DNA from: Streptomyces sp. GS7 | Lineage (GTDB): Bacteria > Actinomycetota > Actinomycetes > Streptomycetales > Streptomycetaceae | NCBI RefSeq assembly: GCF_009834125.1 | Contig: NZ_CP047146.1 | Coordinates: 620,001 to 684,000 of the forward strand | DNA length: 64,000 bases | Direction: 5' to 3' | Part shown: piece by piece, positions 1 through 9,152 of the stretch | Numbering within the stretch: the stretch's first letter is position 1 | Layout of the letters: each line of letters opens with the position of its first letter | Translations under genes and position numbers: made by a program | Notes under the pieces: generated by a model | What the model was told of the DNA's origin: nothing | Seen by the model: the letters and a program-made list of their open reading frames with translations, nothing else | Database searches by the model: none

Positions 1-6
1 CATCCC

Positions 7-120
7 ATGAAGGTCAAGCCGAGCGTCAAGAAGATCTGCGACAAGTGCAAGGTGATCCGCCGCCACGGCCGGGTCATGGTCATCTGCGACAACCTGCGCC
101 ACAAGCAGCGCCAGGGCTGA
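7..120 (+). CDS. rpmJ: 50S ribosomal protein L36
   Basis: A 37-residue, very basic protein beginning [14 protein letters not shown], the classical L36 sequence, too short for most ORF callers. C11, C14, C27 and H32 form the zinc ribbon, so this is the zinc-binding form of L36 rather than a cysteine-free paralogue. It is the last small protein of the large-subunit core and lies directly before rpsM, the usual bacterial order. The start lies 6 bases from the window edge, so its ribosome binding site is outside. The identification rests on the zinc ribbon, the length and the neighbours. Confidence 0.97.
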   Translation: MKVKPSVKKICDKCKVIRRHGRVMVICDNLRHKQRQG

Positions 121-320
121 CGCACGCCGACCAACCTGCATTTCGCAGTTTTCGCGCGACGCAAGCACGACACGTACATACGCAGTCACCCGACCCCCGC
201 ATCTGTCGCGAGGGGACGACACCCCCGGCTCGGAGGCCGGGGACCCGGCTCGTAATTCTGCAGAGTCTTACGGGAACGGTGCTGCGGAAGACCTCCGAAT
301 AGCCATCAGGAGCCACATCA

Positions 321-701
321 ATGGCACGCCTCGCAGGCGTTGATCTCCCGCGCGAAAAGCGTGTGGAGGTCGCCCTCACCTACGTCTTCGGTATCGGGCG
401 GACGCTCTCGCAGCAGACCCTCGCCGCCACCGGCGTGAACCCGAACACCCGGGTCCGCGACCTGGCCGAGGAAGACCTCGTCAAGATCCGCGAGTACGTC
501 GACAACAACCTCAAGACCGAGGGTGACCTCCGTCGCGAGATCCAGGCCGACATCCGCCGCAAGGTCGAGATCGGCTGCTACCAGGGTCTGCGTCACCGCC
601 GCGGTCTGCCGGTGCACGGTCAGCGCACCAGCACGAACGCCCGTACCCGCAAGGGTCCGCGTCGCGCGATCGCCGGCAAGAAGAAGCCGGGCAAGAAGTA
701 G
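321..701 (+). CDS. rpsM: 30S ribosomal protein S13
   Basis: A 126-residue basic protein starting [21 protein letters not shown], the S13 signature. It has the helix-hairpin-helix-like region after residue 15 and the lysine/arginine tail ending KKKPGKK that reaches the decoding region and the head-subunit bridge. An AGGAG ribosome binding site lies about 8 bases before the ATG. The 200-base gap to rpmJ is long for this operon and could hold an internal promoter, but I see no convincing one. It is followed by rpsK, rpsD and rpoA as in other actinobacteria. Confidence 0.98.
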   Translation: MARLAGVDLPREKRVEVALTYVFGIGRTLSQQTLAATGVNPNTRVRDLAEEDLVKIREYVDNNLKTEGDLRREIQADIRRKVEIGCYQGLRHRRGLPVHGQRTSTNARTRKGPRRAIAGKKKPGKK

Positions 702-765
702 TCCTCAGCAGGACGCTCACCAGCGGTCTTCGCTGTAGGACCGACCACCTCCACGGGAGAAATTC

Positions 766-1170
766 ATGCCTCCGAAGGGCCGTACGGCCGGCGCCAAGAA
801 GGTGCGCCGCAAGGAGAAGAAGAACGTCGCCCACGGGCACGCTCACATCAAGAGCACGTTCAACAACACGATCGTCTCGATCACCGACCCGACCGGGAAC
901 GTGATCTCTTGGGCCTCTGCCGGCCACGTCGGCTTCAAGGGCTCGCGCAAGTCCACCCCCTTCGCCGCGCAGATGGCCGCCGAGTCGGCCGCCCGCCGCG
1001 CGCAGGAGCACGGCATGCGCAAGGTCGACGTCTTCGTGAAGGGCCCGGGCTCGGGCCGCGAGACGGCCATCCGTTCGCTGCAGGCGACCGGTCTTGAGGT
1101 CGGCTCCATCCAGGACGTCACCCCCACCCCGCACAACGGATGCCGCCCGCCCAAGCGTCGCCGCGTCTGA
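766..1170 (+). CDS. rpsK: 30S ribosomal protein S11
   Basis: A 134-residue protein with the S11 core: a central stretch [19 protein letters not shown], then [16 protein letters not shown], and the C-terminal block [16 protein letters not shown] typical of S11. It sits on the platform of the small subunit near the mRNA exit. A GGGAG ribosome binding site lies 7 bases before the ATG. The N-terminal 20 residues are lysine rich, as in other high-GC actinobacteria. It lies 64 bases after rpsM and 27 bases before rpsD, consistent with one transcript. Confidence 0.98.
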   Translation: MPPKGRTAGAKKVRRKEKKNVAHGHAHIKSTFNNTIVSITDPTGNVISWASAGHVGFKGSRKSTPFAAQMAAESAARRAQEHGMRKVDVFVKGPGSGRETAIRSLQATGLEVGSIQDVTPTPHNGCRPPKRRRV

Positions 1171-1197
1171 CCCACTGAAGTAGGAGACAACTAGACA

Positions 1198-1824
1198 ATG
1201 GCGCGATACACCGGGGCCGACTGCAAGCGTTGCCGTCGGGAGAAGCAGAAGCTCTTCCTCAAGGGGAGCAAGTGCGAGAGCGCGAAGTGCCCGATCGAGA
1301 TCCGTCCTTACCCCCCGGGTGAGCACGGTCGCGGGCGCACCAAGGACAGCGAGTACCTGCTCCAGCTTCGCGAGAAGCAGAAGTGCAGCCGCATCTACGG
1401 TGTCCTTGAGAAGCAGTTCGTGAACTACTACAAGGAAGCGAACCAGAAGACCGGCAAGACCGGTGAGAACCTTCTGCGCATCCTTGAGACCCGCCTCGAC
1501 AACGTGGTCTACCGGGCCGGCTTCGCCAAGTCCCGCGACCACGCCCGTCAGCTGGTGCGTCACGGACACATCCAGGTCAACGGCCGCAAGACCGACATCC
1601 CGTCGGCCCGCGTCGCCGTGAACGACATCATCGAGGTCCGCACGGGCTCCAGGACCCTGACCCCCTTCGAGGTGGCCAAGGCGGAGGCCGGCGAGAAGAC
1701 CGTCCCGGCGTGGCTGGAGGCGATCCCCTCGCAGCTGCGGATCCTCGTGCACAGCCTGCCCGAGCGCCAGGTGATCGACACCCAGGTGCAGGAGCAGCTG
1801 ATCGTTGAGCTCTACTCCAAGTAA
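1198..1824 (+). CDS. rpsD: 30S ribosomal protein S4
   Basis: A 208-residue protein of normal S4 length. The N-terminal part contains C9, C12, C26 and C31, a four-cysteine zinc knuckle, so this is the zinc-binding form. The S4 RNA-binding domain occupies about residues 98-160, with the conserved block RLDNVVYRAGFAKSRDHARQ followed by LVRHGHIQVNGRK. S4 is an early small-subunit assembly protein binding the 16S 5' domain. A GGAG ribosome binding site precedes the ATG. A perfect stem-loop follows the stop codon before rpoA. Confidence 0.98.
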   Translation: MARYTGADCKRCRREKQKLFLKGSKCESAKCPIEIRPYPPGEHGRGRTKDSEYLLQLREKQKCSRIYGVLEKQFVNYYKEANQKTGKTGENLLRILETRLDNVVYRAGFAKSRDHARQLVRHGHIQVNGRKTDIPSARVAVNDIIEVRTGSRTLTPFEVAKAEAGEKTVPAWLEAIPSQLRILVHSLPERQVIDTQVQEQLIVELYSK

Positions 1825-1840
1825 GGGCTGAGCGTGGTAG

Positions 1841-1873
1841 GGGCGGTACGGAGCCATCGGCGCCGTACCGCCC
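1841..1873 (+). other. Stem-loop between rpsD and rpoA
   Basis: Perfect 11-base-pair inverted repeat, GGGCGGTACGG and CCGTACCGCCC, with an 11-base loop, 14 bases after the rpsD stop. No T-tract follows, so it may be an attenuator or a processing or mRNA-stability hairpin rather than a full terminator. Confidence 0.7.
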
Positions 1874-1935
1874 GTACCCTTTGAAGTACAGCGGACGTCA
1901 AATAGCGGGCGTCCACGACTGAAGGAACGAACACC

Positions 1936-2958
1936 ATGCTGATTGCTCAGCGCCCCTCGTTGACCGAAGAGGTCGTCGACGAATACCGCTCCCGGTTCGT
2001 GATCGAGCCGCTGGAGCCGGGCTTCGGCTACACCCTCGGCAACTCCCTGCGCCGGACGCTTCTCTCCTCGATCCCGGGTGCGGCGGTCACGTCCATCCGC
2101 ATCGACGGTGTCCTGCACGAGTTCACCACCGTGCCGGGCGTCAAGGAGGACGTCACCGACCTGATCCTCAACATCAAGCAGCTGGTCGTCTCCTCGGAGC
2201 ACGACGAGCCGGTCGTGATGTACCTGCGCAAGCAGGGCCCGGGTCTGGTCACCGCCGCCGACATCGCGCCGCCGGCCGGTGTCGAGGTGCACAACCCCGA
2301 CCTGGTCCTCGCCACGCTCAACGGCAAGGGCAAGCTGGAGATGGAGCTGACCGTCGAGCGCGGTCGCGGCTACGTCTCCGCCGTGCAGAACAAGCAGGTC
2401 GGCCAGGAGATCGGCCGGATCCCGGTCGACTCGATCTACTCGCCGGTGCTCAAGGTCACGTACAAGGTCGAGGCGACCCGTGTCGAGCAGCGGACCGACT
2501 TCGACAAGCTGATCGTCGACGTCGAGACCAAGCAGGCCATGCGCCCGCGCGACGCCATGGCGTCGGCCGGCAAGACCCTCGTCGAGCTCTTCGGCCTGGC
2601 CCGTGAGCTGAACATCGACGCCGAGGGCATCGACATGGGCCCGTCCCCGACGGACGCCGCCCTGGCCGCCGACCTGGCGCTGCCGATCGAGGAGCTGGAG
2701 CTCACCGTCCGCTCCTACAACTGCCTCAAGCGTGAGGGCATCCACTCGGTGGGCGAGCTGGTGGCCCGCTCCGAGGCGGACCTGCTCGACATCCGCAACT
2801 TCGGCGCGAAGTCGATCGACGAGGTCAAGGCGAAGCTGGCCGGCATGGGCCTGGCGCTCAAGGACAGCCCGCCCGGATTCGACCCGACCGCCGCCGCCGA
2901 CGCCTTCGGTGCGGACGACGACGCGGACGCCGGTTTCGTGGAGACCGAGCAGTACTGA
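1936..2958 (+). CDS. rpoA: DNA-directed RNA polymerase alpha subunit
   Basis: A 340-residue alpha subunit. The N-terminal domain (about 1-230) carries [20 protein letters not shown], the dimerisation and core-assembly motif. The C-terminal domain (about 250-320) carries [21 protein letters not shown] and [11 protein letters not shown], the helix-hairpin-helix fold that contacts UP elements and activators. An acidic tail rich in Asp and Ala follows, as usual in Streptomyces. AAGGAA precedes the ATG. It is flanked by rpsD and rplQ, the canonical alpha-operon order. Confidence 0.99.
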   Translation: MLIAQRPSLTEEVVDEYRSRFVIEPLEPGFGYTLGNSLRRTLLSSIPGAAVTSIRIDGVLHEFTTVPGVKEDVTDLILNIKQLVVSSEHDEPVVMYLRKQGPGLVTAADIAPPAGVEVHNPDLVLATLNGKGKLEMELTVERGRGYVSAVQNKQVGQEIGRIPVDSIYSPVLKVTYKVEATRVEQRTDFDKLIVDVETKQAMRPRDAMASAGKTLVELFGLARELNIDAEGIDMGPSPTDAALAADLALPIEELELTVRSYNCLKREGIHSVGELVARSEADLLDIRNFGAKSIDEVKAKLAGMGLALKDSPPGFDPTAAADAFGADDDADAGFVETEQY

Positions 2959-2969
2959 GCGTGACCGAC

Positions 2970-2997
2970 TGGGGTCCGGGCGGTGTCCCGGGCCCCA
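2970..2997 (+). other. Stem-loop between rpoA and rplQ
   Basis: Inverted repeat TGGGGTCCGGG and CCCGGGCCCCA around a 6-base loop; the only non-Watson-Crick position forms G-U in RNA. It lies 12 bases after the rpoA stop. It could attenuate transcription into rplQ or protect the rpoA message. Confidence 0.65.
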
Positions 2998-3086
2998 GCC
3001 GTGTGAGATCTTCCCCGGGGCGGCCGCCTCGGGGGAACTGACACCGGTACCTGATACGGCCGGTGCAGCAATGAAGGAGAAACACC

Positions 3087-3539
3087 ATGCCGAAGCCCAC
3101 CAAGGGTGCCCGTCTGGGCGGCAGCGCGGCTCACGAGCGTCTGATGCTGCGCAACCTGGCGACCAGCCTCTTCGAGCACGGCCGCATCACGACGACCGAG
3201 GCCAAGGCCCGTCGTCTGCGCCCGTACGCGGAGCGCCTGGTGACCAAGGCGAAGAAGGGCGACCTGCACAACCGTCGCCAGGTCATGGAGCTGATCTCGG
3301 ACAAGAGCGTCGTGCACACGCTCTTCACGGAGATCGCCCCGCGCTTCGCGGAGCGTCCGGGTGGCTACACCCGCATCACCAAGATCGGTAACCGTCGTGG
3401 CGACAACGCCCCGATGGCGGTCATCGAGCTGGTCGAGGGCGAGATCGCCAAGAAGGCGACCGTCGCCGAGGCCGAGGCCGCGACCAAGCGCGCGGTGAAG
3501 GAGTCCGAGGCTGCGGCCGAGGAGACCACCGAAGCCTGA
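3087..3539 (+). CDS. rplQ: 50S ribosomal protein L17
   Basis: A 150-residue L17, starting [20 protein letters not shown], with the conserved block [20 protein letters not shown]. The body (about 1-115) is standard L17. An Ala/Glu-rich acidic tail of about 35 residues extends beyond the E. coli length, a common actinobacterial feature of unknown role. AAGGAG lies 6 bases before the ATG. It is the last ribosomal gene of the cluster and is followed by a strong hairpin terminator before truA. Confidence 0.98.
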   Translation: MPKPTKGARLGGSAAHERLMLRNLATSLFEHGRITTTEAKARRLRPYAERLVTKAKKGDLHNRRQVMELISDKSVVHTLFTEIAPRFAERPGGYTRITKIGNRRGDNAPMAVIELVEGEIAKKATVAEAEAATKRAVKESEAAAEETTEA

Positions 3540-3556
3540 GGCACCGGTTGGCTGTG

Positions 3557-3588
3557 AGCGGGTCCGCCCTTCGGGGCGGGCCCGCTTT
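3557..3588 (+). terminator. Terminator after rplQ
   Basis: A 13-base-pair GC-rich stem (AGCGGGTCCGCCC with GGGCGGGCCCGCT, one G-U) closed by a TTCG tetraloop and followed by TTTC. It lies 17 bases after the rplQ stop and is the best terminator of the ribosomal cluster in this window. Confidence 0.85.
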
Positions 3589-3631
3589 CGTGTGGGGCGA
3601 GGTTCGTGTGGGGTGAGGGAGGATTGCTGGC

Positions 3632-4483
3632 GTGAGTGATGAAGTGGAGCCCGGTTTCGTCCGGGTGCGGCTGGACCTGTCGTACGACGGCGCGGAGTTC
3701 TCCGGATGGGCCAAGCAGCGTGAACGGCGTACGGTCCAGGGCGAGTTGGAGGACGCGATCCGGACCGTGACACGGTCGCCGGAGGCGTATGAGCTCACCG
3801 TCGCCGGGCGGACGGACGCGGGGGTGCACGCGCGGGGGCAGGTGGCGCATGTGGACCTGCCGGCGGAGCTGTGGGCCGAGCACGCGGACAAGCTGCTGCG
3901 GCGGCTGGCCGGGCGGCTGCCGAAGGACGTCCGGGTGTGGCGGGTCGCCGAGGCGCCGTACGGGTTCAACGCGCGGTTCTCGGCGATCTGGCGGCGGTAC
4001 GCGTACCGGGTCACCGATCACCACGGGGGCGTCGACCCGCTGCTGCGCGGGCACGTGCTGTGGCACGACTGGGACCTGGACGTCGAGGCGATGAACGCGG
4101 CCTCCCGGCCGCTGCTCGGGGAGCACGACTTCGCGGCCTACTGCAAGCGGCGGGAGGGCGCGACCACGATCCGCACGCTCCAGGAGCTGAGCTGGGAGCG
4201 GGGCGCGGACGGGATCATCACGGCGACGGTGCGGGCCGATGCGTTCTGCCACAACATGGTGCGCTCGCTGGTGGGCGCGATGCTGTTCGTGGGCGACGGG
4301 CACCGGCCGGTGGAGTGGCCGGCGAAGGTGCTGGCCGCGGGGGTGCGGGACTCCGCCGTCCACGTCGTACGGCCGCACGGGCTGACGCTGGAGGAGGTCG
4401 GGTACCCGGCCGACGAGCTGCTGATGGCGCGCAACAAGGAGGCGCGCAACAAGCGGTCCCTGCCGGGCGCAGGCTGCTGCTGA
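3632..4483 (+). CDS. truA: tRNA pseudouridine(38-40) synthase TruA
   Basis: A 283-residue TruA homologue that isomerises uridines 38-40 of the tRNA anticodon arm. The catalytic motif [19 protein letters not shown] is intact, with the nucleophilic aspartate at D62. The C-terminal half holds [14 protein letters not shown], the second conserved TruA block. The GTG start is chosen because the sequence [17 protein letters not shown] follows at the position expected for TruA. It lies 92 bases beyond rplQ, behind a terminator, so it may be separately transcribed. A convergent hairpin follows. Confidence 0.95.
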   Translation: MSDEVEPGFVRVRLDLSYDGAEFSGWAKQRERRTVQGELEDAIRTVTRSPEAYELTVAGRTDAGVHARGQVAHVDLPAELWAEHADKLLRRLAGRLPKDVRVWRVAEAPYGFNARFSAIWRRYAYRVTDHHGGVDPLLRGHVLWHDWDLDVEAMNAASRPLLGEHDFAAYCKRREGATTIRTLQELSWERGADGIITATVRADAFCHNMVRSLVGAMLFVGDGHRPVEWPAKVLAAGVRDSAVHVVRPHGLTLEEVGYPADELLMARNKEARNKRSLPGAGCC

Positions 4484-4515
4484 GCGGCGGCAGCCGCCGA
4501 GCGGCGGCGCCGGGG

Positions 4516-4540
4516 CCCCCGCGCCGCAGGGGCGCGGGGG
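4516..4540. terminator. Bidirectional hairpin terminator between truA and the convergent gene
   Basis: Perfect 10-base-pair repeat CCCCCGCGCC and GGCGCGGGGG around 5 bases, located between the convergent truA stop and the stop of the minus-strand gene at 4556. It can serve both directions. Confidence 0.7.
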
Positions 4541-4555
4541 AGGTGCCACTCGGCG

Positions 4556-5413
4556 TCAGGACTTGCCGGCCTTCCGACGGGCGTCCTGGAGCTGCTGCGC
4601 GGCGGCCTTGGCGGCCTGGTCCTTGCCGCGCTGGGCGATCTGGGCGAAGGCGTAGGAGCCGCCGTCCCGGTTGATCTGCTGGGCCTTGGTGTCGCCGGCG
4701 CCGACGTCCTTGCCGTTGGTGTAGCCGGCGATGGTGAAGTACGCGTAGCGGCCGGTGGCGTTGGTGGTCATCCGGCACTTGGTGCCCTGGCAGAAGTTCG
4801 CCGGGACGCCGCCGCCGGAGAGCGGCGTGAGGTTGGGCTTGCCCTCGTTCATCACCGCGGTGGCCTTGGCGGGGGAGTCGAAGACCGCGATGCCGATGGT
4901 GACCGCGACCCCGTCCTTGGCGTAGGTGGCGCGCAGCAGCTGCTTGCAGCCGTTGTGGGTGAGCGAGGAGACCAGCGCGCCCTGGGCGGCGGCGGTGCAG
5001 TCCGTGCTGCTGTCGGTGGCGGTCTGCGGGTAGCTGTTCTCGCCGACGACCATGCTCTTCTGCGGGAAGAGGGTGGCCGGGGTGAGCGGCGCGGTGTCCT
5101 TCTTGGGGTCGGAGATGTAGTCCTGCGGGTTGGGCGGCGGCGGGACCGAGACGTCGGGGAACGACGGCTTGTCGTTCCCCGCGGCGCTCTGGCCGGAGGC
5201 GGTGGGCTGGGCCGTGGGGTTGCCGCCCGGTGAGTTGCTGTTCATGACGGCGACGGCGACGATGCCGGCGATCGCGAGGGTGGCGACGGCGCCGCCGCCG
5301 ATCATCATCCAGCGCTTGCGGCGGCCGCGCGCCTCGCTCTCGTCGGCGAGCGCGTCCCAGTCCGGGGTGCCTCCCCCGGGGCCGCCGAACGGCCCCCCTT
5401 GCCCAAAGCTCAT
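4556..5413 (-). CDS. Membrane-anchored extracytoplasmic protein of unknown function
   Basis: A 285-residue protein with a glycine/proline-rich cytoplasmic start (MSFGQGGPFGGPGGG), one transmembrane segment around residues 35-55 (MMIGGGAVATLAIAGIVAVAV), a Ser/Pro/Gly linker and a globular external part of about 180 residues. Two cysteine pairs in the external part (near DCTAAAQ and GCKQLL, and FCQGTKCRM) suggest disulfides. I do not recognise a named family. I chose the ATG at 5413 because a TAGGAT -10 box ends 7 bases upstream, indicating a leaderless mRNA; an in-frame ATG at 5461 would add 16 unlikely residues. It is convergent with truA and divergent from the ABC-F gene. Confidence 0.8.
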   Translation of the reverse strand: MSFGQGGPFGGPGGGTPDWDALADESEARGRRKRWMMIGGGAVATLAIAGIVAVAVMNSNSPGGNPTAQPTASGQSAAGNDKPSFPDVSVPPPPNPQDYISDPKKDTAPLTPATLFPQKSMVVGENSYPQTATDSSTDCTAAAQGALVSSLTHNGCKQLLRATYAKDGVAVTIGIAVFDSPAKATAVMNEGKPNLTPLSGGGVPANFCQGTKCRMTTNATGRYAYFTIAGYTNGKDVGAGDTKAQQINRDGGSYAFAQIAQRGKDQAAKAAAQQLQDARRKAGKS

Positions 5414-5426
5414 GCCGCGCATCCTA
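5414..5426 (-). promoter_or_regulatory. Probable leaderless promoter for the membrane protein
   Basis: On the minus strand TAGGAT is followed by exactly 7 bases and then the ATG at 5413, the geometry of a Streptomyces leaderless transcript. No ribosome binding site precedes that ATG. The -35 is not obvious. Confidence 0.5.
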
Positions 5427-5469
5427 ATGCGGTTGGTGGAACGCGTGGGGGGCGGAGACAATCCCGCCC

Positions 5470-7098
5470 ATGGGACATCTGGAAGCCGCGCACCTGGAGT
5501 ACTACCTGCCGGACGGGAGGGCTCTCCTGGGGGATGTGTCCTTCCGGGTGGGGGAGGGCGCTTCGGTGGCGCTGGTGGGGGCCAACGGCGCGGGCAAGAC
5601 GACCCTGCTGCGGCTGATCGCGGGCGAGCTGGAGCCGCACGGCGGGACGGTCGCGGTCGGCGGTGGGCTGGGCGTGATGCCGCAGTTCGTGGGGTCCGTA
5701 CAGGACGAGCGGACGGTGCGGGACCTGCTGGTGTCGGTCGCGCACCCGCGGATCCGCCAGGCGGCGGCAGCGGTGGACGCGGCCGAAGAGGCGATCATGA
5801 CGCGTGACGACGAGGCCGCGCAGATGGCCTATGCGCAGGCACTCAGCGACTGGGCCGAGGCGCGCGGCTACGAGGCCGAGACGGCCTGGGACATCTGCAC
5901 CACGGCGGCGCTGGGGCTGCCGTACGAGAAGGCGCAGTGGCGCCAGGTGCGCACGCTCTCCGGGGGCCAGCAGAAGCGGCTGGTGCTGGAGTCGCTGCTG
6001 CGCGGTACGGACGAGGTGCTGCTGCTGGACGAGCCGGACAACTACCTGGACGTGCCGGGCAAGCGGTGGCTGGAGGAGCAGCTGCGGCAGACCCGTAAGA
6101 CGGTGCTGTTCGTCTCGCACGACCGGGAGCTGCTGGCCCGCGCCGCGGAGAAGATCATCAGCGTCGAGCCGGGGCCTGCGGGGTCCGACGTCTGGGTGCA
6201 CGGCGGCGGCTTCGCCACCTACCACGAGGCTCGCCGGGAGCGCTTCGCGCGCTTCGAGGAGCTGCGGCGGCGCTGGGACGAGAAGCACGCGCAGCTGAAG
6301 AAGCTGGTGGTCTCGCTGCGGCAGGCCGCGTCGGTCAGCCACGAGCTGGCGTCGCGGTACGCCGCGGCGCAGACCCGGCTGCGGAAGTTCGAGGAGGCCG
6401 GCCCGCCGCCGGAGCCGCCGCGCGAGCAGGAGATCACCATGCGGCTGCGCGGCGGGCGCACCGGCGTCCGGGCGGTGACCTGCGAGGGCCTGGAACTGAC
6501 CGGCCTGATGCGGCCCTTCGACCTGGAGGTGTTCTACGGGGAGCGGGTGGCCGTCCTGGGCTCGAACGGCTCGGGGAAGTCGCACTTCCTGCGGCTGCTG
6601 GCCGGGGACACGCAGAACCCGGTCGCGCACTCCGGTGCCTGGAAGCTGGGCGCCCGGGTCGTCGCCGGGCACTTCGCGCAGACGCATGCGCACCCCGAGC
6701 TGATGGGCCGCACCCTGCTCGACGTGCTGTGGACCGAGCACGCCAGGAACCAGGGCCAGGCGATGTCCGTACTGCGCCGCTACGAGCTGGAGAAGCAGGC
6801 CGAGCAGCGCTTCGAGCGGCTGTCCGGCGGACAGCAGGCGCGCTTCCAGATCCTGCTGCTGGAGCTGTCCGGGGCGACCGCGCTGCTCCTGGACGAGCCG
6901 ACCGACAACCTGGACCTGGAGTCCGCGGAGGCGCTCCAGGAGGGGCTGGAGGCGTACGAGGGGACGGTGCTGGCGGTGACCCACGACCGGTGGTTCGCGC
7001 GGTCCTTCGACCGGTTCCTGGTGTTCGGCGCGGACGGGACCGTACGGGAGACGGCTCAGCCGGTGTGGGACGAGGCGCGGGGCCGCCCCAGGGCGTGA
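5470..7098 (+). CDS. ABC-F family ATP-binding protein (translation factor type)
   Basis: A 542-residue protein with two ABC domains and no membrane segment, the ABC-F layout. Domain 1 has Walker A VGANGAGKTT (about 37-46), signature LSGGQQKR and Walker B LLLDEPDN. Domain 2 has Walker A LGSNGSGKS, signature LSGGQQARF and Walker B LLLDEPTDN. A charged linker of about 80 residues joins them. ABC-F proteins act on the ribosome (E-site factors or antibiotic resistance). No resistance phenotype can be assigned, and the core-genome setting favours a housekeeping role. The start lies 57 bases from the divergent membrane-protein gene. Confidence 0.9.
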   Translation: MGHLEAAHLEYYLPDGRALLGDVSFRVGEGASVALVGANGAGKTTLLRLIAGELEPHGGTVAVGGGLGVMPQFVGSVQDERTVRDLLVSVAHPRIRQAAAAVDAAEEAIMTRDDEAAQMAYAQALSDWAEARGYEAETAWDICTTAALGLPYEKAQWRQVRTLSGGQQKRLVLESLLRGTDEVLLLDEPDNYLDVPGKRWLEEQLRQTRKTVLFVSHDRELLARAAEKIISVEPGPAGSDVWVHGGGFATYHEARRERFARFEELRRRWDEKHAQLKKLVVSLRQAASVSHELASRYAAAQTRLRKFEEAGPPPEPPREQEITMRLRGGRTGVRAVTCEGLELTGLMRPFDLEVFYGERVAVLGSNGSGKSHFLRLLAGDTQNPVAHSGAWKLGARVVAGHFAQTHAHPELMGRTLLDVLWTEHARNQGQAMSVLRRYELEKQAEQRFERLSGGQQARFQILLLELSGATALLLDEPTDNLDLESAEALQEGLEAYEGTVLAVTHDRWFARSFDRFLVFGADGTVRETAQPVWDEARGRPRA

Positions 7099-7166
7099 GG
7101 GCGTGCCGGCCCGCTGGGGGAGTGTCGGGCGGGAGCGGTGGCCGGGGCGGCTCTTAGCCTGGCCGC

Positions 7167-8462
7167 ATGAGTGCGGAGGATCCGGTCAAGTCAGGCAAGT
7201 CCGCCAAGCCGGGCAAGCCTGTCATTTCAGTCGAGTTGGTGGGGGAGGCGGCGGAGGGGCCTGCGGAGGGGTCGGCCCTTGCGGCGTGGCTGCGCGGGCG
7301 GGCCTCGTGGGGGCTGCGGTCGGTGGCCGGCGGGCTGCTGGCGGTGCTGGTCTGGGAGCTGCACCGGACCAGCCCGACGCTGGGGATGGACAACGACTTC
7401 GTCGTCCGGGCCGCGCGGGCGCTGCTGGACGGCGGGGCCCCGTACGCCGACAAGCGGTTCCTCTACCTGCCGAGCGCGGTGCTCGCGGCGGTGCCCGAGG
7501 CGCTGCTGGGTACGCGGGAGCTGCGGCTGCTGGTGCCGGTGGCCGGGGCGGCGGCGGTGCTGGCCGGATGGTGGGCGTCGCTGCGGATCTTCCGGGTGGG
7601 CGCGGGCAGCCGGCTGGCGGCGCTGGGGGTGGCGGGGCTGGTGTTCTTCGAGCCGCTGCGCAACGTGGCGAACATCGGGAACTGGACGCTGGCGTCGGTG
7701 GTGGCGCTGCCGGCGGCGGTGCTCTGCGCGGCGCGCGGGCGGTGGACGGCGGCCGGTGCGGTGGTCGGGTGCGCGCTGGCGGTCAAGCCGATGCTGGTGC
7801 CGCTGCTGCTGCTCTTCGTCCTCGCCCGGCGCGGGCGGGCGCTGGCGGTGGCGGCCGGGATCCCGGTGGCGGCGTCGGTGGCGGCGGCGCTGGTGATGCC
7901 GCGGCCGGGGATGTTCTTCACGCACACACTGCCGTTCCTGCTCCGCGGGCAGGACGCCTTCGCCCGGCCGTACGACGCCTCGGTGGGGATGGTGCTGACG
8001 CGGCTGGGGGTGCCGGCGCCGCTCGCGTACGGGGTCGCGGTGCTCGCGGCGGCGGTCGGGCTGGGGTGCGCCCGGGTGCGGTGGCGGCGCGCCGACGCCG
8101 GGCCGCGGCGGCTGGTGGAGACCGCGGCGATGCTGATGCTGGCGGCCTTCCTCGTCTCCAGGCCGTCCTTCGACCACTATCTGCTGGTGGTGCTGGGGCC
8201 GCTGCTGGCGTCGGTGGTGGTGGCCGGGTCGGTGCCGCGGACGGCCTGGTTCTGGTGCGCGCTGGTGCCGCAGGTCTCCGGCTTCGCGTGGCCGCACCTG
8301 GAGGCGATCCAGCGGCGGGCCTTCAGGGACGCGGCGGCGCTGTGGCTGCTGGCGGGGGCGACCGCGTGGACCTGCGCGGGGCGCGGGCGGGCGCCGCTGG
8401 CGGCGGGCGGGTCAGCGGGTGAGCCGGCGGGGGGCCGGGAGCCGGTCCGGGACGCGTTTTGA
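7167..8462 (+). CDS. Integral membrane glycosyltransferase-like protein (GT87/DUF2029 type)
   Basis: A 431-residue polytopic membrane protein with roughly ten hydrophobic segments. The region MDNDFVVRAARALLDGGAPY followed by a FLYLPSAVLAAVPEALLG stretch matches the pattern of the DUF2029/GT-C mannosyltransferase superfamily, in which the aspartate near the first external loop is catalytic and a polyprenyl-phosphate sugar is the donor. The substrate cannot be predicted. An Ala/Gly-rich segment precedes the first membrane helix. It lies 68 bases after the ABC-F gene on the same strand. The assignment is by pattern and topology only. Confidence 0.7.
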   Translation: MSAEDPVKSGKSAKPGKPVISVELVGEAAEGPAEGSALAAWLRGRASWGLRSVAGGLLAVLVWELHRTSPTLGMDNDFVVRAARALLDGGAPYADKRFLYLPSAVLAAVPEALLGTRELRLLVPVAGAAAVLAGWWASLRIFRVGAGSRLAALGVAGLVFFEPLRNVANIGNWTLASVVALPAAVLCAARGRWTAAGAVVGCALAVKPMLVPLLLLFVLARRGRALAVAAGIPVAASVAAALVMPRPGMFFTHTLPFLLRGQDAFARPYDASVGMVLTRLGVPAPLAYGVAVLAAAVGLGCARVRWRRADAGPRRLVETAAMLMLAAFLVSRPSFDHYLLVVLGPLLASVVVAGSVPRTAWFWCALVPQVSGFAWPHLEAIQRRAFRDAAALWLLAGATAWTCAGRGRAPLAAGGSAGEPAGGREPVRDAF

Positions 8463-8666
8463 CCCCGCTGGGGGCGGGCCGGTATTCTGCCAGTTCGTTA
8501 TGCGTATTGGCTTGCTCTATCTCACGTGAGGGGCCCTTACGCCGGCTCACCGGGCCGTTGACCAGCGGCGGACGATCGGGTTGCGTCACCCGTAGCACCG
8601 CCCTGCTGTGTGATCAGCCGCGGTGGCCAGTACAGGACCCATCACTTACGAAGCGAAGGCTAAGAC
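8463..8666 (+). other. Leader/promoter region of rplM-rpsI
   Basis: 204 bases without a gene, less GC rich than the surroundings between 8485 and 8530. It should carry the rplM-rpsI promoter and a leader in which L13 could autoregulate by analogy with other bacteria. I cannot fix a -35/-10 pair with confidence. Confidence 0.45.
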
Positions 8667-9110
8667 GTGCGTACGTTCAGCCCCAAGCCCGGCGATGTTC
8701 AGCGCCAGTGGCACATCATTGACGCGCAGGACGTTGTCCTGGGCCGTCTGGCCAGCCAGGCCGCGTCCCTTCTCCGGGGCAAGCACAAGCCGGTTTACGC
8801 CCCTCACGTTGACACCGGTGACTTCGTCATCATCATCAACGCCGACAAGGTGCACCTGTCCGGCAACAAGAAGACCCAGAAGATGGCTTACCGCCACTCC
8901 GGCTACCCGGGTGGTCTGCGCTCCGTCCGCTACGACGAGCTGCTGGCCAAGAGCCCCGAGAAGGCCGTCGAGAAGGCCATCAAGGGCATGCTCCCCAAGA
9001 ACACCCTCGGCCGTCAGATGCTCTCGAAGCTGAAGGTCTACGCGGGCGCCCAGCACCCGCACGCTGCGCAGCAGCCGGTCCCGTTCGAGATCACCCAGGT
9101 CGCGCAGTAA
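8667..9110 (+). CDS. rplM: 50S ribosomal protein L13
   Basis: A 147-residue L13 with the family motifs [20 protein letters not shown] near the start, [18 protein letters not shown] in the middle, and [20 protein letters not shown] toward the end. The GTG start is confirmed by the usual opening [10 protein letters not shown]. It is an early assembly protein of the large subunit. It lies 42 bases before rpsI, the invariant partner of rplM, and both are transcribed from the leader region upstream. Confidence 0.98.
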   Translation: MRTFSPKPGDVQRQWHIIDAQDVVLGRLASQAASLLRGKHKPVYAPHVDTGDFVIIINADKVHLSGNKKTQKMAYRHSGYPGGLRSVRYDELLAKSPEKAVEKAIKGMLPKNTLGRQMLSKLKVYAGAQHPHAAQQPVPFEITQVAQ

Positions 9111-9152
9111 GTCCGGCCACCCCCTAAGACGATAGAGAATCTGAGGAGCATC

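Noticed and set aside
511..2745. A 744-codon open frame on the minus strand over the ribosomal genes and rpoA
   Set aside because: It is an antisense shadow created by high third-position GC; its residues are mostly Asp/Leu/Gly/Arg without any domain, and the plus strand holds unambiguous rpsM, rpsK, rpsD and rpoA.
4484..4515. An additional terminator made of GCGGCGG repeats after truA
   Set aside because: Imperfect and less convincing than the perfect 10-bp hairpin at 4516.
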